Under the pieces are notes generated by a model, which searched no databases, had not been told where the DNA came from, and was given only the letters and a program-made list of their open reading frames with translations. Below, piece by piece: positions 16,846 through 25,418 of a DNA stretch of 64,000 nt. The stretch lies in assembly GCF_037200945.1 (NCBI RefSeq), contig NZ_JBBCGP010000001.1, positions 3,670,937-3,734,936 on the forward strand, given 5' to 3'. A program made the position numbers and the translations under genes. The stretch comes from Methylovirgula sp. (GTDB lineage Bacteria > Pseudomonadota > Alphaproteobacteria > Rhizobiales > Beijerinckiaceae). Each line of letters starts with the position of its first letter. The stretch's first letter is position 1.

Positions 16846-18162
16846 TCAGGCCACTGGCGCGATCATGTGAAAGAAACTTCCCGAAACATGGCCGCGACGG
16901 CTGCCGCTGGCCTTGGCAGGTGAGCCGTAAGCATCGGTGACTTCGGCGAGTGGCACATCGGCGCCCAATTCCGCAATCGTCGCATAATGAAATTCATGAC
17001 CACGCAGGCGCGTCCCTGCCGCACCTAAAATGCCATCGCCGAGCAGACGCGCCTCGCGATAGCCCAGCGTCAGCTTGCGTACAGCGAAGGATGTCGCGAG
17101 ATCGAGCAGGCCAAGCATTTCGTGCCGCACGCCCTGAGCATCGATGAGCGCGCGGCCGAGAACCATATAGCCGCCGCACTCGCCGTGGACCGGCCGCGTG
17201 GCGGCGAAGCTGCGGACGCCGGAGAGAAAATTCGTCGCCTGCACGAGGCAGCCAGCGTGAAGCTCTGGATAGCCCCCCGGTAGCCAGCACACATCGCAAG
17301 CCTCATCCGGCGCTTCGTCGGCCAATGGCGAAAAGAACGAGAATTCCGCACCGGCCGCGCGCCAGCCTTCGAGAACATGCGGATAAAGGAATGAAAATGC
17401 GTCGTCGCGCGCGATCGCGATGCGCTGTCCCGGCGGTGTGAAACTCGCATCGGCAGGCAACGCATCACCCGCACCGGGCGCCGCGGCGGCGAGGATTTTG
17501 TCGAGATCAACATGCGCCTCGACAAAGTCGGCGAGTCTGTCCAGCGCGGCATCAAGGCCCGCGGTTTCCCCCGCCTGCACCAGACCGAGATGACGCTCCG
17601 GCAAAGCGATCTCGCCGGACCGCGGCAAAGCACCAAGCACGTTCAACCCCACCTGCTCGATCGCGCGCGACGCAAGATTTCGATGCCGCTCGCTGCCCAC
17701 ACGATTGAGCACCACACCGCCGATTTTCACACGTGGATCGAAACGAGCGCAGCCTAAGGCCAGCGCGCCGGCGGATTGCGATTGGCCGCTGACATCGAGC
17801 ACAAGGAGAACCGGCCATCCGAAAGCCGCGGCAATATCCGCCGTCGAACCTGTCGAGCCGGTCGGCGTGGGCACCCCATCGAACAGGCCCATCAAACCTT
17901 CACAGATGATAAGCTCGCTGTGCTCAGCCGCCTTCCCTGCCAGCGCCCGATACAGAGGCGCCGACATAGCCCATGAATCGAGGTTGAAGCTTTGGCGGCC
18001 CGTCGCGGCGGCATGAAAGGCAGGATCGATATAATCCGGTCCGCACTTCAGGCCCGACACAGCGATGCCACGGCGGCGCAGTGCGCGCATGAGGCCGAGC
18101 GTCAGCGTTGTCTTGCCACTCCCCGAGCGCGGCGCCGCGACAATCAGCCCGCGCGCGCTCAT
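16846..18162 (-). CDS. cobB: Hydrogenobyrinic acid a,c-diamide synthase
   Basis: CobB amidates the a and c side chains of hydrogenobyrinic acid with glutamine and ATP. The 438-residue protein starts MSARGLIVAAPRSGSGKT, a P-loop of the DTBS-like domain (residues 10-18), and ends with a class I glutaminase domain containing VHGECGGYMVLG (nucleophile Cys). I chose the ATG at 18162 because it overlaps the cobA stop (ATGA) and begins the conserved domain; the frame is open further upstream inside cobA. Confidence 0.95.
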   Translation of the reverse strand: MSARGLIVAAPRSGSGKTTLTLGLMRALRRRGIAVSGLKCGPDYIDPAFHAAATGRQSFNLDSWAMSAPLYRALAGKAAEHSELIICEGLMGLFDGVPTPTGSTGSTADIAAAFGWPVLLVLDVSGQSQSAGALALGCARFDPRVKIGGVVLNRVGSERHRNLASRAIEQVGLNVLGALPRSGEIALPERHLGLVQAGETAGLDAALDRLADFVEAHVDLDKILAAAAPGAGDALPADASFTPPGQRIAIARDDAFSFLYPHVLEGWRAAGAEFSFFSPLADEAPDEACDVCWLPGGYPELHAGCLVQATNFLSGVRSFAATRPVHGECGGYMVLGRALIDAQGVRHEMLGLLDLATSFAVRKLTLGYREARLLGDGILGAAGTRLRGHEFHYATIAELGADVPLAEVTDAYGSPAKASGSRRGHVSGSFFHMIAPVA

Positions 18163-18941
18163 AGCGAAATCAGATTTGGCAACAAGGCCTGGCGCAGATC
18201 GACGATTGTGCCGATGACGACAAGCGTTGGCGACGTCGCATGCGCGTCCTGATAAATATCCATCGCTGCCGCGAGCGTTGTCTCGACGACATTTTGGCTC
18301 GGCAGAGTCGCATCGGTCACGATCGCCAGTTTTGTCACCGGTGAAAGACCACCGGCGATCAGGCGTGCGCCAATTTCGCGCAAGCGCGACAGGCCCATAT
18401 AGATCGCCAACGGCTGGCCGAGCGCGCCGAGCGCCTCCCAATTGACGCGGTCTTCGCCATCCGCGGCGGGATGACCGGCCACAAGAACGAGCGCCTGATT
18501 GGTCGCACGCGATGTCGCCGGAATGCCGACATAAGCGAGACCGCCGATGCCCGCCGTAATCCCCGGCACGATGCGAAAACGAATCCCCGCCTCCGCCAAC
18601 GCGTGCGCTTCTTCGCCACCGCGACCAAAAACGAAAGGATCGCCGCCTTTCAATCGCAGCACGCGCAAACCTTGCTTGGCGAGTGCGACAAGCCGCAATG
18701 AAATATCGCTTTGGCTGTGCGAAGGCCGTCCGCCGCGCTTGCCGGCAAATTCGCGCTTTGCGCTCGGCGACGCAAGAGTCAGCACATGATCTGATACCAA
18801 CGCGTCATGCACGATAACGTCGGCGCGCCGCAGACCGCTCAGCGCGTGGAGCGTCAACAGCCCCGGATCACCCGGCCCGGCGCCGACGAGCCAGACCGTT
18901 CCCGGCTCGAACGGCAGATCTTCGTATTCACCCTGGCTCAT
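18159..18941 (-). CDS. cobA: Uroporphyrinogen-III C-methyltransferase
   Basis: CobA makes precorrin-2 from uroporphyrinogen III by two SAM-dependent methylations, committing tetrapyrrole to cobalamin (or siroheme). The 260-residue protein shows VWLVGAGPGDPGLLTLHA at the N-terminus and LRLKGGDPFVFGRGGEEA in the middle, both SUMT signatures. It is the free-standing methylase, not a CysG fusion. It lies 23 bp after cobM and overlaps cobB. Confidence 0.95.
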   Translation of the reverse strand: MSQGEYEDLPFEPGTVWLVGAGPGDPGLLTLHALSGLRRADVIVHDALVSDHVLTLASPSAKREFAGKRGGRPSHSQSDISLRLVALAKQGLRVLRLKGGDPFVFGRGGEEAHALAEAGIRFRIVPGITAGIGGLAYVGIPATSRATNQALVLVAGHPAADGEDRVNWEALGALGQPLAIYMGLSRLREIGARLIAGGLSPVTKLAIVTDATLPSQNVVETTLAAAMDIYQDAHATSPTLVVIGTIVDLRQALLPNLISL

Positions 18942-18964
18942 TCTGGCCGTGTACCCATATCTGT

Positions 18965-19723
18965 TTACTGCGCACCACGGAAGCGGCGCTGATAGTCGAT
19001 GTCATACAATGCGCTGTTGCGAAAATCCCGCGCGGCAAGCGCAGGGCCCACAAGGATCAGCGCGGTGCGCTCCGGTTTTTCAGCACCGATTGCCATGCCG
19101 ATCGTGCCAAGCTCAGCCTCGATCACGCGCTCGTCCGGCCAGCTCGCGCGATAAACGATGGCGACCGGACACGCCTCGCCATAATAGGGCAAAAGCTCCT
19201 CGACGACCCGGTCGAGCGCGTGGATCGACAGATGAATGGCCAGCGTCGTGCCAGTCGCGGCGAAATTGGCCAAGGTTTCCTTCGGTGGCATGGATGAGGC
19301 GCGGCCACCGGTCCGCGTGAGCACCAGAGATTGCGCGACTTCCGGCAGCGTCAGTTCGCGCTGGAGAAGCGCCGCGGCGGCGGCAAAACTCGGCACGCCC
19401 GGCGTCACCGTATAGGGGATGCCGAGCACATCCAATTCCCGCAATTGCTCGCCCATCGCGCTCCAGATGCTGAGATCGCCGGAATGAAGCCGCGCGACAT
19501 CCTCGCCGGCGTCGGTCGCGCGCTTGAATTCCGCGACAATCGCGTCGAGCGCCAGTGGCGCGGTATCGATGACGCGCGCGCCCGGCGGGCAATAAGCGAG
19601 AAGCTCGCGCGGCACCAGTGAACCGGCATAAAGGCAGACGTTGCAGCGCGCAATGAGATCGCGACCTCGCACGGTGATGAGATCGGGCGCCCCCGGCCCG
19701 GCGCCGATGAAATGTATCGTCAT
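18965..19723 (-). CDS. cobM: Precorrin-4 C(11)-methyltransferase
   Basis: CobM methylates C11 of precorrin-4 to give precorrin-5. The 252-residue tetrapyrrole methylase begins MTIHFIGAGPGAPDLITVRG and contains LHSGDLSIWSAMGEQ and VTPGVPSFAAAAALLQREL, characteristic of CobM/CbiF. Its ATG overlaps the cobE stop (ATGA). Confidence 0.95.
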   Translation of the reverse strand: MTIHFIGAGPGAPDLITVRGRDLIARCNVCLYAGSLVPRELLAYCPPGARVIDTAPLALDAIVAEFKRATDAGEDVARLHSGDLSIWSAMGEQLRELDVLGIPYTVTPGVPSFAAAAALLQRELTLPEVAQSLVLTRTGGRASSMPPKETLANFAATGTTLAIHLSIHALDRVVEELLPYYGEACPVAIVYRASWPDERVIEAELGTIGMAIGAEKPERTALILVGPALAARDFRNSALYDIDYQRRFRGAQ

Positions 19724-20100
19724 CTACCCGCTCCACGCGCGACCGCGCATGTGACGCCCTCGCTGGCGATGCGCGACATCACGAGCACGCCATCGCGCCC
19801 GGCGCCGGCCAGTGCGGCCGCTTCCGAAACGGAGGCGACACCGAGCGCCGTTTCGGCCTTGCGTGATGGTGTCATGACGCTCGCCTCGACGCTTTGCAGG
19901 GCCGCGCGGGATAAGAACCGGATTGGCAGGCGCAAATCCGCCACCGCCGCAAGCAATCCCGCTTCGTCATGCTTATCCTCGATCGTGAACAATTCGATCA
20001 CCTCGGCCGCGTCTCCGATTTGCGATAGCACTCGTTGTATCATCTCGACGAAGGATTCCTTGGCAATTCCGCGGCGGCAGCCGATGCCGATGGCGATCAT
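19720..20100 (-). CDS. cobE: Cobalamin biosynthesis protein CobE
   Basis: This 126-residue protein starts MIAIGIGCRRGIAKESF and ends with a region related to the C-terminal domain of CbiG (GVASVSEAAALAGAG). CobE occurs in aerobic cobalamin operons of Pseudomonas denitrificans type; its exact role is not settled. I chose the ATG at 20100, which overlaps the cobL stop (ATGA); an open extension upstream lies inside cobL and is not protein-like. Confidence 0.88.
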   Translation of the reverse strand: MIAIGIGCRRGIAKESFVEMIQRVLSQIGDAAEVIELFTIEDKHDEAGLLAAVADLRLPIRFLSRAALQSVEASVMTPSRKAETALGVASVSEAAALAGAGRDGVLVMSRIASEGVTCAVARGAGR

Positions 20101-21311
20101 GATTTCGTCACCGCCCATTGCACGACCGGCATCGCGGGGCGCCAGCTTCGATAGCCGCCGACGATCTGCGGATGCGCGACGCTCAAGGAAACAAGTTCTC
20201 CACCATTTTGCGTATGAAGCTCTGCAAGACGCGATTGCGTTTCGATCGTCACGCCATTGGCGACGAAACGGCGTCCGCTTGCAAGATAAGTCCACGCCGC
20301 GTCGATCATTGCGCCGCCGCCACCACCGACAAAGATCGCGTCGGGGGATCGCAAATTCTGCATCAGCGTAAGCGCATCGCCTGTCAAAATTTCCAAGTCC
20401 GGAACGCCAAGCGCGGCCGCATTGCGGGCAATGCGTGTAGCACGATCTTCGCGAACTTCGATGGCGACAGCTCTATTCCGCGGATGCGCCAGCATCCACT
20501 CGATACCAATCGAACCGGAACCGGCACCGATATCCCAAAGCCTTGCACCCGGCCATGGCGCGAGTGCCGAAAGCGTAACCGCGCGAATCTCGCGCTTGGT
20601 CAATTGCCCGTCGGACTCGAACCATTCGTCCGGCAGGCCCGGCGTCAAAGGAATGAAGGCTGCGCCGTGCGCCGCGTTGATTTCAACGGCAATGAGATTG
20701 AGTGCCGCGATCTCGCGTGGCTTGAAAGCGTCCGCGGTACTTTCGCGAATGTGTTCCTTCGGGCCGCCCAACGCCTCCAGCACGACAAGCCGCGACCCGC
20801 CGAGCCCGCGCGCGACAAGAAGGCGCGCAAGTTTTTCCGGCGTGGACGCATCCCAGGAGAGAGCCAGGAGACGTGCGTTCGGACGTAGATGCGGGATGAT
20901 CCGTTCAAACGCGCGACCATGCAGCGAAATCACATCGCAATCCTGCAACGGCCAACCCAATCGCGCTGCCGCGAGACAGAGCGAGGACAGCGCCGGGAGG
21001 CAGATCATTTCGTCTGGGCTGATATGCCCAGCCAATGTCGCGCCCACGCCGTAATAAAACGGGTCGCCGGATGCCAGCACGCAGACCGGCGTGCCGCGAC
21101 GCGCGACAATCTCGTCAATGCCGCGCTCGAATGGCGTCGGCCACACCAGAGTCTTGGCCTTTGTCTCGCCGAGCAAGGCAAGATGGCGCGCGCCACCGAT
21201 AATGAATTCTGCTTGCGACAAAAGCCGTCTCGCGGCAGGAGAAAGGCCATCGAGCCCGTCCTCGCCGATGCCGATGATCCTGAGCCAGCGCGTCGGTGAC
21301 GAACTATCCAT
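20097..21311 (-). CDS. cobL: Precorrin-6Y C5,15-methyltransferase (decarboxylating)
   Basis: CobL methylates C5 and C15 of precorrin-6B and decarboxylates the C12 acetate to give precorrin-8X. The 404-residue protein is a CbiE-CbiT fusion: an N-terminal tetrapyrrole methylase domain (IIGIGEDGLDGLSP, ASGDPFYYG) and a C-terminal Rossmann methylase with WDIGAGSGSIG at about residues 259-269. The ATG at 21311 is preferred; one at 21332 is possible. The start is only 19 bp from the divergent cobK start, so promoter elements must lie inside cobK or far upstream. Confidence 0.94.
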   Translation of the reverse strand: MDSSSPTRWLRIIGIGEDGLDGLSPAARRLLSQAEFIIGGARHLALLGETKAKTLVWPTPFERGIDEIVARRGTPVCVLASGDPFYYGVGATLAGHISPDEMICLPALSSLCLAAARLGWPLQDCDVISLHGRAFERIIPHLRPNARLLALSWDASTPEKLARLLVARGLGGSRLVVLEALGGPKEHIRESTADAFKPREIAALNLIAVEINAAHGAAFIPLTPGLPDEWFESDGQLTKREIRAVTLSALAPWPGARLWDIGAGSGSIGIEWMLAHPRNRAVAIEVREDRATRIARNAAALGVPDLEILTGDALTLMQNLRSPDAIFVGGGGGAMIDAAWTYLASGRRFVANGVTIETQSRLAELHTQNGGELVSLSVAHPQIVGGYRSWRPAMPVVQWAVTKS

Positions 21312-21330
21312 GGAGCCACCCGGCAAAATC

Positions 21331-22086
21331 ATGCTGCGCGTTTTGATTCTCGGCGGCACGACGCAGGCCAGCGCCCTGGCGGCGCGGCTTGTGGGCGATG
21401 GGCGTTACGACGCGATTCTGTCGCTTGCGGGACGCACCAAAAATCCAACATTGCCGGATCTTCGCCATCGCATCGGCGGCTTTGGCGGCAGCGCGGGATT
21501 GGCAAATTATCTGCACGCGGAAGCGATCGATGTCCTGATCGATGCCACACATCCTTTCGCCGAGCAGATTTCGGCGAACGCCCTCATCGCTGCGCGCGAG
21601 ACAAATACGCAGCTTGCCGTGTTCACGCGCCCTGCCTGGAAGCCCGGCGCAGGCGACAAGTGGCGTGACTTTCCCGACGCGATAAGCGCCGCACGCTCCC
21701 TCGGGAAGAAGCCACGGCGCGTCTTTCTCACAATCGGTCGCCAACAACTCGCAGCGTTCGAAATCGTGCCACAGCACGATTATCTCATTCGCTGCATCGA
21801 CGCGCCCGAGCCCTTGCCCGCATTGCCGCACTCCAAACTTCTGTTGGCGCGGGGACCCTTCACGCTCGAAGACGAGCAAGCGCTGATGCGCAACGCTGGC
21901 ATCGAAATTCTTGTCACCAAGAACAGCGGCGGCGAAGCGACGCGCGCCAAGCTCGACGCCGCGCGTGCGCTTGGCATTGAGGTCTACATGATCGCGCGGC
22001 CGCAAAGCCCTAATGTCCCGGCGTTCGAGACGCTCGATGCCATTCTGCGATTTCTTGAGATTCAACTTCATCGCGCGATGCCATAG
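21331..22086 (+). CDS. cobK: Precorrin-6A reductase
   Basis: CobK reduces precorrin-6A to precorrin-6B with NADPH. The 251-residue product begins MLRVLILGGTTQASALAARL and contains DATHPFAEQISANA and TIGRQQL, typical of CobK/CbiJ. It is on the plus strand, between minus-strand cobL and cobJ, starting 19 bp from cobL and overlapping the cobJ 3-prime end by 19 bp. The upstream binding site is poor (a GGAG lies 14 nt away). A longer frame upstream is the antisense of cobL. Confidence 0.93.
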   Translation: MLRVLILGGTTQASALAARLVGDGRYDAILSLAGRTKNPTLPDLRHRIGGFGGSAGLANYLHAEAIDVLIDATHPFAEQISANALIAARETNTQLAVFTRPAWKPGAGDKWRDFPDAISAARSLGKKPRRVFLTIGRQQLAAFEIVPQHDYLIRCIDAPEPLPALPHSKLLLARGPFTLEDEQALMRNAGIEILVTKNSGGEATRAKLDAARALGIEVYMIARPQSPNVPAFETLDAILRFLEIQLHRAMP

Positions 22087-22832
22087 CTGCGCGGCGAATA
22101 GACCCAATATCCGCCATCGCCGCGAGCGATGCGCCGCGTCTCGCTGGAGCCGACAAGGATCAGCGTGCTCATGTCGGCTATGGATGGATCGGCCTCTGCA
22201 AGATTGGTCAATTCGATCTTTTCGTCCGGCCGGCTGACGGCACGCGCGAAAGCAACTATCGTGTCCGGCGCTTTCAGCCCGCGCAGCAATTCGAAGACAT
22301 CGTGAATGAGATACGGCCGTGCCTTCGAGGCCGGATTGTAGAATGCCATCACAAAATCGCCTTCTGCGGCCGCCGTCAGCCGTTTCGCGATCGCCGCCCA
22401 CGGTTTCAGATTGTCCGAGAGCGAGATCACCGCAAAATCATGACCCAGCGGCGCGCCGAGACGTGCCGCGACGGCAAGCATCGCGGAGATTCCAGGATGC
22501 ACCTCGATATCAAGATCGCGCCAGCGCGGATCGCCCTGCTCAATCGCCTCAAAGACCGCCGCAGCCATCGCGAAGACACCTGGGTCGCCGCCCGATACGA
22601 CCGCAACGCGCGCGCCGCCAAGCGCCAGATCGAGCGCGTGGCGCGCCCGGTCGATTTCAACGCGATTGTCGCTTCCGTGGCGTATTTGGCCCGGCGCGAG
22701 CGAGAGCCGATCGACATAAGGTCCATAGCCTACGAGGTCGGTCGCACGGCGCAAAGCCGCTTCGGCCTCAAAGGTCATCAGATCATGTGGACCGGGTCCA
22801 AGACCGACGATGGCGAGATGACCTGCGCTCAT
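22068..22832 (-). CDS. cobJ: Precorrin-3B C(17)-methyltransferase
   Basis: CobJ methylates C17 and drives ring contraction of precorrin-3B to precorrin-4. The 254-residue methylase has LAIVGLGPGPHDLMT at the start and VVSGGDPGVFAMAAAVFE, the CobJ/CbiH signature. Its ATG overlaps the cobI stop (ATGA). Confidence 0.95.
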   Translation of the reverse strand: MSAGHLAIVGLGPGPHDLMTFEAEAALRRATDLVGYGPYVDRLSLAPGQIRHGSDNRVEIDRARHALDLALGGARVAVVSGGDPGVFAMAAAVFEAIEQGDPRWRDLDIEVHPGISAMLAVAARLGAPLGHDFAVISLSDNLKPWAAIAKRLTAAAEGDFVMAFYNPASKARPYLIHDVFELLRGLKAPDTIVAFARAVSRPDEKIELTNLAEADPSIADMSTLILVGSSETRRIARGDGGYWVYSPRSYGIAR

Positions 22833-23557
22833 GGCCGCCGGCCCTTGCCCGGAATGAGGATCAGCGAAAAATACGGTGCGGAATCGTCGGTCTTCTCAAC
22901 AAGCTTCAGCACTTTCTCCCCCGACATCGTGCCGCGTTCGACATAGAGCGCATTTGCGGCGCGGCCCGCGCGAAGAACGGCGTTGCGCGCCTTCGGAAGA
23001 TTGGCGCCAAGCTTCATGACGACGGCGGCATCGCAATGGCTCAGGCGTTCGACGATCTCATCTTCCGAAAGCGTCGCTGGCAAGACGATAAGGACGTCGT
23101 CGCCCCAGGTCATTGGCGTTTCCGCCGCGCTCCAGCAGCCGGCCATGCCGGGCACGCCGGGGACAATTGCGGTCTCGAACCGTTCGCGCAAGCGCACATA
23201 GATGTGCATGAAGGAACCGTAGAAAAACGGATCGCCCTCCGCTAACAACGCGACATCGCGGCCAGCTTCGAGATGCGCGGCGAGCGTTGCGCAAGAAGTT
23301 TCATAGAACGCGCGCAATGTTTCGATATAGACGGGATGATCGAACCGTGTTTCCGTCGTCATCGGATAATAGAGTGGCACTTCCGTCTGCTCATGCACGA
23401 TCCAGCAATCGGCGATTTCGCGCGCATTGCCGCGGCGCCCGGCCTTCGCAAAGAAGGCAACGACCGGCGCAGATTTGATTGCCTTCACCGCCTTCACGGT
23501 CAAAAGCTCGGGATCACCCGGCCCAAGCCCCACGCCGATCAATTTTCCGGCGCTCAT
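22829..23557 (-). CDS. cobI: Precorrin-2 C(20)-methyltransferase
   Basis: CobI methylates C20 of precorrin-2. The 242-residue protein shows LIGVGLGPGDPELLTVKAVK at the start, LLAEGDPFFYGSFMHIY in the middle and VPGVPGMAGCWSAAETPMT, all typical of CobI/CbiL. It is coupled by ATGA overlaps to cobH upstream and cobJ downstream. Confidence 0.95.
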   Translation of the reverse strand: MSAGKLIGVGLGPGDPELLTVKAVKAIKSAPVVAFFAKAGRRGNAREIADCWIVHEQTEVPLYYPMTTETRFDHPVYIETLRAFYETSCATLAAHLEAGRDVALLAEGDPFFYGSFMHIYVRLRERFETAIVPGVPGMAGCWSAAETPMTWGDDVLIVLPATLSEDEIVERLSHCDAAVVMKLGANLPKARNAVLRAGRAANALYVERGTMSGEKVLKLVEKTDDSAPYFSLILIPGKGRRP

Positions 23558-24180
23558 TCCTTGGTACTCGCGAGCGCGTTGATCGCAGCCACTGTCATGG
23601 CGCTTCCGCCACGGCGCCCGCGCGCAACGAGAAATGGTACTTCGTCGAACTCAATCAAGGCCTCTTTCGATTCCGCCGCGCCGACAAAGCCGACGGGCAT
23701 GCCAATGATGGCCGCGGGCTGCGGCCAGCCGGCCTCGAAAAGTTCAAGCAGGTGGAACAAGGCCGTCGGCGCGTTGCCAATGGCGACGACAGCGCCAGCG
23801 ATGTGCTCTTTCCAGAGATGAAGCGCGGCGGCGGAGCGCGTGTTGCCGATCTCGATTGCGAGCACGGGGACCGATGGATCGGCGAGCGTGCAAATGATTT
23901 GATTATCGGCGGGCAGCCGCGTGCGCGTGACTCCGCCCGCGACCATTTTCGCGTCGCAGAGGATTGGCGCACCATTTTGCAGGGCAGTACGTACCGCGCT
24001 GACGAAATCGGGCGAGAAGACAAGATCGCGCGCCGCTTCGACCTGGCCACTCGCATGGATGACGCGCACCGCGACCGGCTCTTGCTCGGCGGTAAAGCGG
24101 GCGAGATCGGATTCGGCGCGGATGATAGCAAAGGAACGGCGGTAAATCTCGGCGCCGTCGCGGATATAGGAATAGCTCAT
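23554..24180 (-). CDS. cobH: Precorrin-8X methylmutase
   Basis: CobH moves a methyl group from C11 to C12 of precorrin-8X, giving hydrogenobyrinic acid. The 208-residue protein has the catalytic histidine H42 in RVIHASGQVE and the GNAPTALFHLLEL and PVGFVGAAESKE motifs of the family. Coupled by ATGA to cobG and cobI. Confidence 0.95.
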   Translation of the reverse strand: MSYSYIRDGAEIYRRSFAIIRAESDLARFTAEQEPVAVRVIHASGQVEAARDLVFSPDFVSAVRTALQNGAPILCDAKMVAGGVTRTRLPADNQIICTLADPSVPVLAIEIGNTRSAAALHLWKEHIAGAVVAIGNAPTALFHLLELFEAGWPQPAAIIGMPVGFVGAAESKEALIEFDEVPFLVARGRRGGSAMTVAAINALASTKE

Positions 24181-25418
24181 GCGTCGATTTCCGCGAATTG
24201 CTGCAAAGCGAGATCCAATTGATGGACTTCGAGGCCGGTGGCAATTGGCTTATCGGCCGCCGTTCCGTCGCGCACAAGATCATAGCGGCCGTCGTGGCCG
24301 ACCAGCGTAAAAGGCACAGCCGCCGGATGGGCGCAGCCCTTAGCGCAGCCCGAGACATGCAAAGAAATGCCGTGTGTGTGCAATTGTCGGGCGAAGGGCG
24401 CAAGCCGCCGTGCGTCCGTGTGTGTCGCCGTCGTCCCGCTGCTGCAACCGGACACCCCCGGACAGGCGGCGACAGACCGCAGAGGATCGTCCTCGTTGAA
24501 GATCAATCCTGTATCGCTGAGACGCGCGGCATCGGGTTGATCGGCCCCGACGATCAGGATTGCGCGCCAGGGCGTCAGACGCATCTCGCCACCACTTGCC
24601 TCGGCAAGATCCGCCAATCGTTTCAGCGTGGACGCGTCGAGCCGTCCGAACGGAATACCCACGCCGAGTACGCAATTTGCCCCGACGCGGTACGTGCCGA
24701 TCGGGTGCGGTGCGTGATTTTCGATTATCAGCGCTGTTTGGGTTAGCCCAGCGCTTGCAATAATTTTCTCGATACCGACGCGCCGCACAAGCGCAGCCAT
24801 ACGTTCCGCAGGTTCATCGCGCAGTTGCAGAAATGCATGCGCGATGCGCAGACCGACATCTGCAAGTTCCCCAATCGCGCATTCACCCGCAATTTGGCCG
24901 GCAAGGCGAATGAGAAAGCGAGGGCAGTCCGCCCCACGCTGCGCGAGAAAACTGACATCGGTCTTTTCATTGGCGAGCGAGAGTGCGCCACCATCATCAA
25001 TCACGAAGCCGAATTTTTGCGGAAGCTGGTGCACGATCGGGTCCTGCGCCAGCCGATCGCGCAGCACACGGACACACGACCCTGTATCAACGACGGCTTG
25101 CGGATCGATTCCGGCGAGCGGATGTGAGATAATATTACGCGCGACGGCAGGCTCACCATCGGCCTCGGCGACACCCAGCGCCCGAAGCTCCGTCTGCAAA
25201 GGCACGAGCGTTGCGTCACTGACACCCCGCAATTGCAAATTCGCCCGCGCCGAGAGATCGAGGAGTCCATTGCCGAAACGGCGCGATAGCGTGGCCAGCG
25301 CTCGTGCAATCGTGGGCGAAACGCGCCCGTCTTTTATGCTGACGCGCACAATCAGCCCGTCGCCGCTCGCCATCGGCCGCAGCACGCTCGGGCACCAGCC
25401 TTTGCGAAGCGCGCTCAT
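24177..25418 (-). CDS. cobG: Precorrin-3B synthase (oxygen-dependent)
   Basis: CobG uses molecular oxygen to hydroxylate precorrin-3A, the step that defines the aerobic cobalamin route. The 413-residue protein is of the sulfite/nitrite reductase type with siroheme-[4Fe-4S]-like cysteines in ACPGVSGCSSGTT and VSGCAKGCAHP. I chose ATG 25418, which starts the conserved domain and overlaps the cobN stop (ATGA). Confidence 0.93.
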   Translation of the reverse strand: MSALRKGWCPSVLRPMASGDGLIVRVSIKDGRVSPTIARALATLSRRFGNGLLDLSARANLQLRGVSDATLVPLQTELRALGVAEADGEPAVARNIISHPLAGIDPQAVVDTGSCVRVLRDRLAQDPIVHQLPQKFGFVIDDGGALSLANEKTDVSFLAQRGADCPRFLIRLAGQIAGECAIGELADVGLRIAHAFLQLRDEPAERMAALVRRVGIEKIIASAGLTQTALIIENHAPHPIGTYRVGANCVLGVGIPFGRLDASTLKRLADLAEASGGEMRLTPWRAILIVGADQPDAARLSDTGLIFNEDDPLRSVAACPGVSGCSSGTTATHTDARRLAPFARQLHTHGISLHVSGCAKGCAHPAAVPFTLVGHDGRYDLVRDGTAADKPIATGLEVHQLDLALQQFAEIDA

